Shown: positions 18,459-27,702, numbered from the stretch's first letter. The stretch is 64,000 nucleotides of DNA from Burkholderia lata (GCF_000012945.1 NC_007509.1:682001-746000), one strand, 5' to 3'. Notes: generated from the letters alone by a model not told the origin. Program-made: numbers and translations.

Positions 18459-18534
18459 GGTTCGACACGGCGGATCGACCGCGGCCGCCGTGATATCAGA
18501 CAGGTGCGGCGCTCACGCGGCAGGCGAGCCCCGC

Positions 18535-19521
18535 TCAGGCCGACTGCAGCACGAAATCTCCCACCGGCAGGCCGCTCGCAAGCAATGCATCGCCGACGAT
18601 CGCGTTCCAGTAGTGCTCCGATCCATGCGCTGTCCGCCACTCGTGCATCCGGCGCGTCAGCAATTGCAGATCGTATTCCTCGGTCACGCCGATTGCGCCG
18701 TGCAACGCATGCGCGGTCGCGGCGACCGGCACCACGGCCTCGCTCGTGCGCGCTTTCGCGATCGCCGCACGAAGCGCGTCGGGCAAGCCGCGCTCGCCGC
18801 TGAATCCGAGCTCGGCAGCGATCGTCGCCGCCGCGACCTGCTCGGCCATCACCGACAATTGCTGCTGGATCGCCTGGAACTTGCCGATCGGCTTGCCGAA
18901 CTGGGCGCGGTCGTTTGCGTACTGGAGCGTCAGCGCAAACGCGCGACTCATTGCGCCTGCCAGCAGTGCCGCAGACACGATCGCCGCGCACGCGTGCAAC
19001 GCGCGCGCCGCACCGGGTACGCGCGCCACCGGTGCCAGCGGCTCCGCCCAGCGCACGGTCGCACACTGACTGCCATGCACGCCGGTCGGTATGCGCTCTG
19101 CCCGTGCGCATTGCAGCACGACCAGGTCGCCGTCATGATCGGCCAGCACGACGTCGGCGATCGTCCCGTACGGCACGATCGGACAATACGTCGCGCCGTC
19201 ACGGTCCGCCTTGCATGCGGATGAAAACGTGATCATGCCGTCCGGCACCGGTACATCGTGTTCGGTCAGCAGCGCGCGGGCGAGGATGCTCTGCGCAACG
19301 GGAACGGGCACCGCGTGGCGGCCCAGGCATTCGATCACCGGATACACCGCGGCCAGCGACAGCCCTGCGCCACCGGCGGCTTCCGGGGTCAGCATTTCCA
19401 GGAAGCCGGATTCGGCGATCGCGCGCCACAACGCCGCCGGCGACGCGCCGGCCTCGATGTTGCGGACAATCGACGGCGTGCAGCAGTCGGCCAGAATGGC
19501 CTCGATAGCTTCGACAAACAT
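18535..19521 (-). CDS. acyl-CoA dehydrogenase, small partner subunit
   Basis: This acyl-CoA dehydrogenase family protein of 328 residues is shorter than the usual 380-400. An FAD/tetramer-contact motif RAQFGKPIGKFQAIQQQLS is near residue 215, with LHGAIGVTEEYDLQLLTRR near residue 285 in the C-terminal helical domain. Short dehydrogenases encoded directly beside a full-length one often form alpha2beta2 heterotetramers, as in steroid side-chain degradation. A TTG at 19560 overlaps the upstream gene, but the ATG at 19521 has a GAGAG-rich ribosome site and is preferred. It probably acts with the 19557-20714 product to introduce a 2,3-double bond into an acyl-CoA. Confidence 0.88.
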   Translation of the reverse strand: MFVEAIEAILADCCTPSIVRNIEAGASPAALWRAIAESGFLEMLTPEAAGGAGLSLAAVYPVIECLGRHAVPVPVAQSILARALLTEHDVPVPDGMITFSSACKADRDGATYCPIVPYGTIADVVLADHDGDLVVLQCARAERIPTGVHGSQCATVRWAEPLAPVARVPGAARALHACAAIVSAALLAGAMSRAFALTLQYANDRAQFGKPIGKFQAIQQQLSVMAEQVAAATIAAELGFSGERGLPDALRAAIAKARTSEAVVPVAATAHALHGAIGVTEEYDLQLLTRRMHEWRTAHGSEHYWNAIVGDALLASGLPVGDFVLQSA

Positions 19522-19556
19522 AGGCTCTCTACTCTCTCTGTGCGTGGTGGGCGCGT

Positions 19557-20714
19557 TCAACGCAGGCCGAGCCCGCGGGCGATCATGCCGCGCAGGATTT
19601 CACGGGTGCCGCCGCGCAACGAAAAGGTCGGCGAAATCTGGCTGAGATACGCGACGGTCCGATACAGCTCGGCATCGACGTCCGCGCCCGGCTGCGCCGC
19701 GAGCGCGGCCTCGATCGCCGCGGGAATTCCCTGCTCGAATTCGGTCCCGATATCCTTGACCAGCGCCGCCTCGACGACGGGGCTTTCACCGCGCGCGAGT
19801 TTCGTGGTTACCGCGATCGACATGTTGCGCAACGTCGCGAGATGCGTGGCAAAGCGTCCCGCAACGGCCTTGTCGGATGCGCTTGCGCCATGACGCCGCA
19901 GGAAGGCAAGCCAGCAGTCCAGCAGCACGACGCTCGAATAGATCCGCTCCGGGCCGCTGCGCTCGAACGCAAGTTCGGCATTGACCTGCGCCCAGCCGCT
20001 GCCTTCCTCGCCGATCAGTGCGTCTTCAGGCAGCAGCACATCGTCGAACGTGACTTCGGAGAAGTGCGCATCGCCGGTCAGATCACGGATCGGGCGGACC
20101 TCGACGCCCGGCTGCTTCAAGTCGATGACGAATTGCGACAGCCCCTTCTGGCGATCCTCCGGCGCGCCGGATGTGCGAACCAGCGCGATCATGTAGTGGC
20201 AGTGATCCGCATTCGTCGTCCAGATCTTGCGGCCGTTCAGACGCCAGCCGCCGTCCACCCGCAGCGCGCGGCTGCGCACGCTCGCGAGGTCGGAACCCGC
20301 ATTCGGTTCGCTCATGCCGATGCAGAAGAATGCTTCGGCCGCGCAGATACGCGGCAGGTAGAAGCGCTTCTGCGCATCGCTGCCGAACTTGAGAATCAGC
20401 GGGCCGCTCTGCCGATCGGCAATCCAGTGCGCGGAGACCGGCGCCCCCGCCGCGAGCAATTCCTCGACCAGCACGAAGCGGCGAAACGCATCCATGCCCG
20501 CGCCGCCATACTCGGCCGGCAGCGTCAGGCCGACCCAGCCCCGCTGCGCGAGACGGCGGCTGAATGCCGCATCGAATCCCATCCAGGTCCGGGCGCGCAC
20601 GTCGGCGGGTGTTGCCGGCATGTGCTCGTGCAGGAACGCTTTGACGTCACTGCGAAAAGCTTCGGCATCGGGCGGCAGCGCCGCCAGACGAAATACATCC
20701 AGTACGTTATCCAA
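19557..20714 (-). CDS. acyl-CoA dehydrogenase, large partner subunit
   Basis: This 385-residue FAD enzyme has the acyl-CoA dehydrogenase signature GMSEPNAGSDLASVRSRA near residue 135, WTTNADHCHYMIALVRT near residue 165 and RGGTREILRGMIARGLGLR at the C-terminus. A Glu in FERSGPER near residue 250 is at the place used as catalytic base in isovaleryl-/long-chain-type enzymes, while the medium-chain position (GGT loop) has Gly. Its stop lies within 40 bp of the start of the smaller dehydrogenase. It is likely to dehydrogenate a bulky or branched acyl-CoA as a heteromer. Confidence 0.92.
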   Translation of the reverse strand: MDNVLDVFRLAALPPDAEAFRSDVKAFLHEHMPATPADVRARTWMGFDAAFSRRLAQRGWVGLTLPAEYGGAGMDAFRRFVLVEELLAAGAPVSAHWIADRQSGPLILKFGSDAQKRFYLPRICAAEAFFCIGMSEPNAGSDLASVRSRALRVDGGWRLNGRKIWTTNADHCHYMIALVRTSGAPEDRQKGLSQFVIDLKQPGVEVRPIRDLTGDAHFSEVTFDDVLLPEDALIGEEGSGWAQVNAELAFERSGPERIYSSVVLLDCWLAFLRRHGASASDKAVAGRFATHLATLRNMSIAVTTKLARGESPVVEAALVKDIGTEFEQGIPAAIEAALAAQPGADVDAELYRTVAYLSQISPTFSLRGGTREILRGMIARGLGLR

Positions 20715-20767
20715 AACCGCTACTCCTGAGTCGGAAGATCACGGGCATGCCGCCCGCGTTGTCGTGA

Positions 20768-21565
20768 CTAGTTGCCGGAAAACACCGGCGGGCGCTTCTC
20801 GAGAAACGCGGCGACCGACTCGCGATGGTCTGCTGTCTGATGCGACAGTGCCTGGTACGTCGACGACAGTTCGAGCAGCGTGTCCAGTCGCGAATGCAGC
20901 GCCTCGCGCAGCAGACGCTTGGCGAGCCGCACCGCATGCGGCGGATTCGCGGCGATGCGTGCCGCGATCTCGTTCGCGGCCGGCAGCAATTGCTCGTGCG
21001 GTACGACGCGCGACACGAGATTCCATTCGAGTGCGGTGGCCGCATCGATGGGATCGCCGGTAAACGTGAGTTCCGCGGCGCGTGCGAGTCCGATCACGCG
21101 CGGCAGCAGCCACGCGCCGCCGTCGCCCGGAATGATCCCGAGCTTGACGAAGCTCTCTGCGAACCGCGCCTGCTCCGATGCGATACGCAGGTCGCACATG
21201 CACGTCAGGTCGAGACCTGCGCCCATCGCCGGGCCGTTCACCGCGGCAATCACCGGCACCTCCAGATTGAACAGCGCCAGCGGCAACCGCTGAATGCCCT
21301 GGCGATACTCTTCGCGAATCTGCAATCCCGGCACCTCGCCGCTCGCCTGCCGCTCCATGTCGCGGATATTGCCGCCGGTCGAGAACGCCTTGCCCGCGCC
21401 CGTAATGATCACCGCGCGGACGCTCCGGTCTCCCTGGATGCGCTCGATCGCCGCCAGAAATTCGGCCACTGCCGTATTGCCGGTCAGCGGATTGCGCCGC
21501 TCCGGATCATTCATCGTGAGGGTTACGACGTGACCTTCTTGTTCGTAAAGCAGGAACGGGTTCAT
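20768..21565 (-). CDS. enoyl-CoA hydratase/isomerase family protein
   Basis: This 265-residue crotonase has oxyanion-hole segments at KAFSTGGNIRDM near residue 65 and NGPAMGAGLDLTCMCDLRI near residue 110. FVKLGIIPGDGGAWLLPR follows near residue 145; the second catalytic Glu position of crotonase reads G/D here, so isomerase or another crotonase-fold reaction is possible besides hydration. The ATG at 21565 follows GAAGAGGCATCC; upstream in-frame codons lie in the promoter region. It is the first gene of a minus-strand operon with the two dehydrogenases, and is divergent from the transporter at 21960. Confidence 0.9.
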   Translation of the reverse strand: MNPFLLYEQEGHVVTLTMNDPERRNPLTGNTAVAEFLAAIERIQGDRSVRAVIITGAGKAFSTGGNIRDMERQASGEVPGLQIREEYRQGIQRLPLALFNLEVPVIAAVNGPAMGAGLDLTCMCDLRIASEQARFAESFVKLGIIPGDGGAWLLPRVIGLARAAELTFTGDPIDAATALEWNLVSRVVPHEQLLPAANEIAARIAANPPHAVRLAKRLLREALHSRLDTLLELSSTYQALSHQTADHRESVAAFLEKRPPVFSGN

Positions 21566-21688
21566 GGATGCCTCTTCATAGGATTGACTGACGATTCTTA
21601 TGGACGACGCACGCAGGGAGGCGCGCTTTGCGGGCCCTGCCACACATGCATCGACGCCCGGCAACATCTGCATCGCCACCGGATGTCT

Positions 21689-21704
21689 GTTCTTATTTTA
21701 GAAC
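21689..21704. promoter_or_regulatory. candidate regulator box 1 (GTTCT-N6-AGAAC)
   Basis: Perfect 5-bp inverted repeat with a 6-bp AT spacer. It shares TTCTNATNT and GAAC with the box at 21862-21877. It may be bound by the IclR protein encoded at 24698. Confidence 0.45.
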
Positions 21705-21707
21705 CAC

Positions 21708-21723
21708 ATTCTTATATCGGCAA
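21708..21723 (+). promoter_or_regulatory. candidate regulator box 2 (ATTCTTATATCGG)
   Basis: Second copy of TTCTNATNTCGG, starting 19 bp after the first, so on nearly the same helix face. It lacks the right-hand GAAC arm. Confidence 0.35.
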
Positions 21724-21861
21724 AGCAGATTGCGCTCGCATCGACCGCCGAAAATCTCGAAATGTCGCCTTATATCGTTGATAAATATAGACAAAGTCCA
21801 TATTTCCTCGCTGGGGTAAGGGTAAACGTCACCCATCATATCGTTCGTATTTTCGAATACT

Positions 21862-21877
21862 ATTCTGATGTCGGAAC
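21862..21877 (+). promoter_or_regulatory. candidate regulator box 3 (ATTCTGATGTCGGAAC)
   Basis: Third copy, with a TTC-N9-GAAC layout, 83 bp before the transporter start. Box 1 near the hydratase and box 3 near the transporter would allow control of both divergent operons. Confidence 0.4.
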
Positions 21878-21959
21878 ATAAGGCGACTGATGGCAAGCTG
21901 CCTGGATCGATGAGCAGCGTTGTCGCATACAACAACCCAGATACCGGAGACAAACCTGG

Positions 21960-23267
21960 ATGAGCGCAACTCCCGAGATCACGCAGGCGCTTGCGGGCAC
22001 GCGAGGCACCCCGCGACAAAACGCGAAAATCATCTTCGCGGGCAGCGTAGGCAACGTGGTGGAATGGTTCGACTGGTCCGTGTATACGGCCTTCGCGATC
22101 TATTTCAGCAAGCAGTTCTTTCCGGCGGATAACGAAACGGCGGCCCTGCTCGCCACCTTCGCCGTGTTTGCCGTCGGCTTCGGCATGCGCCCGCTCGGCG
22201 GCTGGGTCATCGGCGCGTTTTCCGACCGCTTCGGGCGGCGCAACGCGCTGACGTTGACCGTCATGATGATGGCGGGCTCATCGCTGCTGATCTCGATCCT
22301 GCCGACCTACGCATCGATCGGCTGGCTGGCACCGGCATTGATGACGGTGCTCCGGATGATCCAGGGGCTGTCGGTCGGTGGCGAGTACGGCGCGGCGACA
22401 ACCTTTCTCACGGAATCGGCGCCGCCGCACCGGCGCGGGTTCTACGGCAGTTTCCTGTTCTTCAGCATCGCCGCCGGATTGCTGATCGCAGCGGCCGTCG
22501 CGAGCGCCATGACGCACTGGATGCCGAGGGCCGAACTCGAGGCATGGGGATGGCGCGTGCCGTTCTTCATCGGCGGCTGCGGGTCGCTGATCGGTTTCTG
22601 GATGCGCCGCAACGTTGGCGAAACCGAAGCATTCGAAAACCTGCGCCGCAAAGGCGAAATCGAAGCTCGCTCGCTGCGCTGGACCTGGACCCATCACCGC
22701 GATGCGCTGCTGAGGCTTGTCGGCATCAGCGTGCTCGGTGCGTTCAGCTTCTATCTGTTCATCAGCTTCATGCCGGTCTACGCCATCCGGCACGCCGGTG
22801 CGCACCCGGAAGACGCGTTCGCGGCCAGCACCGCCAGCATTGCGATCTTCATGCTCGCCCAGCCGTTGTTCGGCGCCTTGTCCGACCGCCTGGGCCGGCG
22901 TCCGCAACTGATCGTGTTTGCGGCGGCCTACCTGCTGCTCCTTTATCCGGTCGTCACGTCGATCGGCCCCGACTTCCGCTCGATGCTGCTCGTCGAGTGC
23001 TTCGGATTGCTGACGTATGGCCTGTATTCGTCGATCGCGCCCGCCGTGATGGCCGAACTGTTCAGCACCGAAGTGCGCGGCATCGGTATCGGCACCGCGT
23101 ACAACATCGTCGTCGCCCTGTTGGGCGGAACGACCCCGTACCTGATGACGTGGCTGCAATCACAGCATCGCGAAGGCTGGTTTCTCGGCTATGTCTGCGT
23201 CGGCGCTGCGATCAGCCTGATCACGTTCCTGCGCATGCCGGAAACGCGAGGCGCCGGGATCGGCTGA
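21960..23267 (+). CDS. MFS transporter, metabolite:H+ symporter (MHS) type
   Basis: This 435-residue inner-membrane protein has about 12 predicted membrane spans. Family marks are GNVVEWFDWSVY in the first span, the loop motif GAFSDRFGRRNAL near residue 85, RMIQGLSVGGEYGAATTFL near residue 140 and GALSDRLGRRPQL near residue 305, all typical of the MHS group that imports organic acids with protons. It is divergent from the hydratase/dehydrogenase operon and 41 bp ahead of a CoA-transferase, so it probably brings in the acid that the transferase activates. Confidence 0.92.
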   Translation: MSATPEITQALAGTRGTPRQNAKIIFAGSVGNVVEWFDWSVYTAFAIYFSKQFFPADNETAALLATFAVFAVGFGMRPLGGWVIGAFSDRFGRRNALTLTVMMMAGSSLLISILPTYASIGWLAPALMTVLRMIQGLSVGGEYGAATTFLTESAPPHRRGFYGSFLFFSIAAGLLIAAAVASAMTHWMPRAELEAWGWRVPFFIGGCGSLIGFWMRRNVGETEAFENLRRKGEIEARSLRWTWTHHRDALLRLVGISVLGAFSFYLFISFMPVYAIRHAGAHPEDAFAASTASIAIFMLAQPLFGALSDRLGRRPQLIVFAAAYLLLLYPVVTSIGPDFRSMLLVECFGLLTYGLYSSIAPAVMAELFSTEVRGIGIGTAYNIVVALLGGTTPYLMTWLQSQHREGWFLGYVCVGAAISLITFLRMPETRGAGIG

Positions 23268-23308
23268 ATTCCACGGGCATCAAGCAACACCGCACAACAG
23301 GAACCTAC

Positions 23309-24613
23309 ATGCAAGACACCGCCATTCGCACTCCGTCCACCGGCGACACGCCGGCCGGCCATCGCCCGAAGCCGCTCGCCGGCATCAACGTGCTCGACCT
23401 GTCGCGCATCCTCGCCGGCCCGTGGTGCACGCAGAACCTTGCGGACCTCGGCGCCGACGTGACCAAGATCGAACGCCCGGGCACCGGCGACGACACGCGA
23501 ACGTGGGGGCCGCCCTTCCTGCACGATGGCGAAGGCCGCGCGACGAGCGAAAGCGCCTACTACCTCTGTACGAACCGCGGGAAGCGATCGGTCGCGATCG
23601 ACATCGCGTCGCCCGAGGGCGCGGCGTTGATCCGTTCGCTCGCGGAGCAGGCGGACGTCCTCGTCGAGAATTTCAAGGTTGGCGGGCTCGCCAAGTACGG
23701 GCTCGACTATCCGGGCCTCGCCGCCGTCAACCCGCGCCTCGTCTACTGTTCGATCACGGGCTTCGGCCAGACCGGGCCGCTCGCGCATCGCGCGGGCTAC
23801 GACTTCCTGATTCAGGGGATGGGCGGCCTGATGAGCTTCACCGGCGAGCCGGACGAAGCGCCGGGCGGCGGCCCGGAGAAGGTCGGCGTCGCCGTCACCG
23901 ACCTGATGTCGGGCATGTATGCGACCACGGCGATCCTCGCGGCGCTGATGGAGCGCGAACGCAGCGGCCTCGGCCAGCACATCGATATCTCGCTGCTCGA
24001 CAGCCAGTTCGCGATGCTCGCCAACCAGGCGTCGAACTACCTGACCACCGGCGTCGCGCCACGGCGGCTCGGCAATGCGCATCCCAACGTCGTCCCGTAT
24101 CAGACGTTCGCTGCCCGCGACGGCCACCTGATCATCGCGTGCGGCAACGACGGCCAGTTCAAGGCATTGTGCGGCGCCATCGGGCTTCCGGGGCTCGCCG
24201 AGGACAGCCGGTTCGCGACCAATTCGGCCCGCAGCGTCAATCGCGCGTTGTTGCTGCCGACCCTCGTCGATGCGTTCCTCGCCCGCCCGCGGGACGAGTG
24301 GATCGCGATCTTCGAATCGTGCGGGGTACCGTGCGGGCCGATCAATGACGTCGCGCAAGCGCTGGCGTCGGAGCAGGCGCGCGCGCGCGAAGCCGTCCGT
24401 CACATCGCTCACCCGCTGGCCGGCAGTGCGCCGGTGGTCGCGAGCCCGCTGCGCCTGTCCGCCACGCCGGTCGAGTATGATCGCGCGCCGCCGCTGCTCG
24501 GCGAGCATTCGGCCGACGTGCTGCGGGAACGACTCGAGTTGAGCGACGCACGCATCACCGCGCTGGCCGAAGCCGGCGTGATCGCGCTGCATTCGGCGTC
24601 GCAATCCGCCTGA
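23309..24613 (+). CDS. CaiB/BaiF family III CoA-transferase
   Basis: This 434-residue type III CoA-transferase has the family opening [29 protein letters not shown], in which the Asp-rich turn precedes the nucleotide site. ITGFGQTGP is near residue 150, and a catalytic-type Asp lies in VAVTDLMSGMYATTAI near residue 190. It moves CoA from one acyl-CoA to another acid without ATP. The ATG at 23309 follows ACAGGAACC; a longer overlapping frame is only a shadow of the transporter gene. Gene order (transporter, CoA-transferase, IclR) suggests uptake and activation of one substrate. Confidence 0.92.
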   Translation: MQDTAIRTPSTGDTPAGHRPKPLAGINVLDLSRILAGPWCTQNLADLGADVTKIERPGTGDDTRTWGPPFLHDGEGRATSESAYYLCTNRGKRSVAIDIASPEGAALIRSLAEQADVLVENFKVGGLAKYGLDYPGLAAVNPRLVYCSITGFGQTGPLAHRAGYDFLIQGMGGLMSFTGEPDEAPGGGPEKVGVAVTDLMSGMYATTAILAALMERERSGLGQHIDISLLDSQFAMLANQASNYLTTGVAPRRLGNAHPNVVPYQTFAARDGHLIIACGNDGQFKALCGAIGLPGLAEDSRFATNSARSVNRALLLPTLVDAFLARPRDEWIAIFESCGVPCGPINDVAQALASEQARAREAVRHIAHPLAGSAPVVASPLRLSATPVEYDRAPPLLGEHSADVLRERLELSDARITALAEAGVIALHSASQSA

Positions 24614-24670
24614 CGCCGCCGGGCGGACGTTGGCGGTGCCCTCCGGGCCGGCGGCGGTGGTGCATCTGGC

Positions 24671-24676
24671 TATAAT
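24671..24676 (+). promoter_or_regulatory. candidate -10 box of the IclR gene
   Basis: An exact TATAAT just before the IclR start in GC-rich DNA. No good -35 box is visible 16-18 bp upstream, as expected for an activator-dependent or weak promoter. Transcription would start about 15 nt before the ATG at 24698, so a near-leaderless message or the ATG at 24707 is possible. Confidence 0.4.
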
Positions 24677-24697
24677 CGTTGCCTTCTTTCACCTGCG

Positions 24698-25540
24698 ATG
24701 ACAGACATGCATTCCGCCACCGACCCTCAGGACGCGACCCCGGCCACCGAATTGCCCGGGCCGCGCGCGACCACGCGCATCGTGCATATCCTGCGGCTGC
24801 TGGCCGAACTGCCGGACGGCGCGACGTTGACCCATCTGTCGGAACTGACTGCCACGCCGAAGACCAGCCTGCTGGCGCTGCTGCGGGCGCTCACGTTCGC
24901 CGAGTATCTCGTGCACGCCGACGGCAAGTATTCGCTCGGGGTCGAGGCGTTCAAGCTCGGCGCGGCGATCGTCGCGCAGCGGCGCTTTCCGGAAATCGCG
25001 CGACCCGTGATGGAGCGCATCGCGCTGGAAGCCGGCGAGACCGTGCTGATCGGGCAACTGGCCAGCGACCGTCCGTCGCTCGTGTACATCATGTCGGCGG
25101 AAAGCCGTCACGCCATCCGCTTCATCGCCGGCATCGGCGAGCGTCGCGAACTGTACTCGTCGTCGGGCGGGCGAATCCTGCTGGCGTTCATGCCGGCGGA
25201 AAAGCGCGAGCAGTACCTGAAGTCCGTCACGCCCACGCTGCTGACACCCTATACGACGACCAACAAGCGCGACCTGCGCCGCCTCGTCAGCGAAGCAGCC
25301 AGCTCCGGCATTGCGATTACCGTCGATCAGAACGATCTCGACGTGGTGGGATTCGGCGCACCGATCTTCAACGAAGCCGGCGAAGCGATCGCCACGCTCG
25401 TGATGGGCACCCCTAAAAGCCGGGGCATTCCCCAAATGGATCGATTCAAGGGCTTGATTCTGGACGGCGCGCGCGAAATCTCGCAGATGCTCGGCTTCGA
25501 CCCGTCGCCGGCCGCCAGGAGCAAGCGCCAGACGTCTTGA
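24698..25540 (+). CDS. IclR family transcriptional regulator
   Basis: This 280-residue protein has an N-terminal winged helix-turn-helix (about residues 28-85; THLSELTATPKTSLLALLRAL) and a C-terminal IclR effector domain with SSGGRILLAFMP near residue 160 and GIAITVDQNDLDVVGFGAPIF near residue 205. IclR proteins respond to small aromatic or aliphatic acids. It follows the transporter and CoA-transferase in the same direction and probably controls this module through the boxes at 21689-21877. Its own TATAAT element suggests an independent promoter. Confidence 0.9.
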   Translation: MTDMHSATDPQDATPATELPGPRATTRIVHILRLLAELPDGATLTHLSELTATPKTSLLALLRALTFAEYLVHADGKYSLGVEAFKLGAAIVAQRRFPEIARPVMERIALEAGETVLIGQLASDRPSLVYIMSAESRHAIRFIAGIGERRELYSSSGGRILLAFMPAEKREQYLKSVTPTLLTPYTTTNKRDLRRLVSEAASSGIAITVDQNDLDVVGFGAPIFNEAGEAIATLVMGTPKSRGIPQMDRFKGLILDGAREISQMLGFDPSPAARSKRQTS

Positions 25541-25806
25541 GCGGCTTCGCGTGCGGAGAGCACGCGCGGCCCGGTGCCCGCTTTGGCCATTCGCGGAGCG
25601 GGTAGCAGCGACTCGCGGTGGCGATCGCGCAATGGCCGAGCAAGTCACGCCGCCCTGCCACTCGTGAGCTGCGTCGGCTGGCCAAGTGCTTTGCAGGACG
25701 TTCACGGGCGATCCGTGCCGGTATGGCGAACCTGCGTCCTGTTCATACCGGGGTCCTTTTCAATCCTGCATGGTGAGGCCCGACGGCCGCCACGATGCTG
25801 GCTTGA

Positions 25807-26580
25807 TCAAATGCTCGTCAAGCCGCCATCGACCACCAGCTCGGCACCGATGACGTAGGACGCATCGTCGCTGGCCAGGAACAGCGCGGCCTTGGCGATT
25901 TCCTCGGACGTCCCGACCCGGCCGATCGGAATGCCCTTGAGCAGGCCCGCCAGCATCTCCGGATTCTCGGTGAAATGAGCGGCCATCGGCGTTTCGATCA
26001 GCCCGGGATAGATTCCGTTGACGCGGATGCCTCGGCGGGCGAAATCCACGGCGGCCGCCTTGGTCAGATGACGGCTGGCGCCCTTGGAGGCGCTGTAACC
26101 CGGGGGCACGTCGGGGAACACGATGATGCCCGCCGCCGACGAGATATTGACGATCGCGCCGTTGCCCTGGCGCTCCATATGCGGCGTGACGGCCTTGATT
26201 CCGTAGAACTGGCTGTTCAGGTTCACGTCGATCACATGATGGAAATCTTCGGCCGTCGCCTTGTCCCAGCTGCCGTCGCGCGGGCCCGGCGTGCCTGCGT
26301 TGTTGATCAGGATGTCGATGCGGCCATGGCGCTGCACCGTATCCGCCACGACCGACGCCCACTGGTCCTGACGGGTCACGTCGAGCACCGCCGACGACGC
26401 GCTCTGGCCGAGGTCGGTGATCTCCCGAACCAGCGTGTCCATGTTGTCCTGGCGATTGGCGTTGGCCGTCACGACCACCGTGGCGCCTTCCGCGGCGAAC
26501 ACGCGCGCGATGACGGCGCCCATGCCGGTACCGCTACCGGCGCCGGTGACGATGGCAACTTTGCCTGCGAGACGATTCAT
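25807..26580 (-). CDS. SDR family oxidoreductase
   Basis: This 257-residue classical SDR has TGAGSGTGMGAV at the dinucleotide site, NNAG near residue 88, and catalytic Ser, Tyr and Lys in ISSAAG and YSASK, ending in VVDGG. It is clearly related to the SDR at 55991: both read PGY.ASKGA.R, GRGIRVN/RRGIRVN and IGAELVVDGG-type endings. It begins 52 bp downstream of the FAD monooxygenase stop, so the pair is probably cotranscribed. It likely handles the hydroxylated product of that monooxygenase or a related alcohol. Confidence 0.9.
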   Translation of the reverse strand: MNRLAGKVAIVTGAGSGTGMGAVIARVFAAEGATVVVTANANRQDNMDTLVREITDLGQSASSAVLDVTRQDQWASVVADTVQRHGRIDILINNAGTPGPRDGSWDKATAEDFHHVIDVNLNSQFYGIKAVTPHMERQGNGAIVNISSAAGIIVFPDVPPGYSASKGASRHLTKAAAVDFARRGIRVNGIYPGLIETPMAAHFTENPEMLAGLLKGIPIGRVGTSEEIAKAALFLASDDASYVIGAELVVDGGLTSI

Positions 26581-26631
26581 GATGAGTATCCTGTTGGGTG
26601 AAGTGAATGTGCGAAGGCGTGACGGACGCCT

Positions 26632-27702
26632 TCACGCGATCAGCGAGCGGCTGAACGCTTGCCCGTCTTCGACGCGTTGTCGCATCGCGTCCAGACGCAG
26701 CGATTCGTAACGCTGCAATCCCTGCAACACATCGGGTTGCGCGTTCAAAACATCGGCCAGTGCGGCGGCATCCAGTACGGCCTCTTCGAAGCCTGCTCCT
26801 GTCATCGGTGTCTGTGCGTGGGCGGCATCGCCTACCAGCACGACCCGGCCGCGCGTTACGCGTGACGGGACGTATTCGGAGATGGGGGTTGCGATCACTT
26901 CACGTCGGCGGATGGCGTTCACGATGCCCGAGCGCCACGGCTCCTTCCAGCGTCGCCCGGCCCGCTCGATCAGCGAGTCGTAGATCGCATCGGGGATGAC
27001 GTCGGCACGCGGCGTATACATCACGTGGCCGCCTTCGACCGCCCCCGTCTCGCGCATCAGCGCGTTGTGCCCGGCGTCGAACCAGGCCCAGCCGACGCGT
27101 GTGAGCGTCATGCTGCTGTCGATCAGCGGATAGACCGCAAGCAGTTCGTTGTCCTGCGGGAAAAAATCGACGCCGCGAATATGCCGTCGATCGGCTTCGG
27201 GAATTTCGGACTGTCCCAGCCATGCGACATAGCCCGCGTAACGCGCGTGGCATTGGTCGGCGGCCACATGACGGCGCACCACGCTGCGGTATCCATCCGC
27301 GCCGATCAGCAGATCGCCGTGCCAGATCTCCCCGCCTTCGCTTCGCGCCGACACCGTCTCGCCATCCTGCCCGATCCCGACCACCTTGACGCCTTCGACG
27401 ATGTGGATCGCCGGTTCTGCATCGGTGGCGGTACGAAGCGCGGTGTACACGTCCCACCACGCGTGCGGCAAGGTGCCCTGACGGATCGCGGCATCGCCCA
27501 GCACGTCGGCCACGCGGCGATAGGCGGCACGACCGATGGTGCGTTCCAGCGGCGGGCCGGCGGCACGAATGGCCACGCCGCGCTGCGTGCGGCCGGCGGT
27601 GCGTTCCAGTACGATGGACGAGATTCCGACGCGTGCCAGCGCGAGCGCGGTGGACAAACCGCCAAGCGACCCGCCGACGATCAATGCTTCACGACGACTC
27701 AT
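26632..27702 (-). CDS. FAD-dependent monooxygenase, group A (PHBH-like)
   Basis: This 356-residue flavoprotein hydroxylase has an N-terminal GGSLGGLSTALALARVG dinucleotide fold (residues 9-25), LLIGADGYRSVVRR, the DG motif used for FAD and NADPH, near residue 132, and GDAAHAQTPMTGAGFEEA near residue 292. Members use NAD(P)H and O2 to hydroxylate aromatic or enol substrates. It starts 463 bp from the aldo/keto reductase with no strong ribosome site visible, and is followed by an SDR. It is unrelated to the two Baeyer-Villiger enzymes in the window. Confidence 0.88.
   Translation of the reverse strand: MSRREALIVGGSLGGLSTALALARVGISSIVLERTAGRTQRGVAIRAAGPPLERTIGRAAYRRVADVLGDAAIRQGTLPHAWWDVYTALRTATDAEPAIHIVEGVKVVGIGQDGETVSARSEGGEIWHGDLLIGADGYRSVVRRHVAADQCHARYAGYVAWLGQSEIPEADRRHIRGVDFFPQDNELLAVYPLIDSSMTLTRVGWAWFDAGHNALMRETGAVEGGHVMYTPRADVIPDAIYDSLIERAGRRWKEPWRSGIVNAIRRREVIATPISEYVPSRVTRGRVVLVGDAAHAQTPMTGAGFEEAVLDAAALADVLNAQPDVLQGLQRYESLRLDAMRQRVEDGQAFSRSLIA

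Larger units (their letters stand above)
21566..21959. other. divergent regulatory region with three repeated boxes
   Basis: 394 bp of unusually AT-rich DNA between the hydratase and the transporter. It has three copies of a TTCTNATNTCGG-like box, listed separately, and no gene. Confidence 0.6.

Noticed and set aside
22544..23308. N-terminal extension of the CoA-transferase at 23309
   Set aside because: It lies inside the transporter gene in another frame; homology and ribosome site support 23309.
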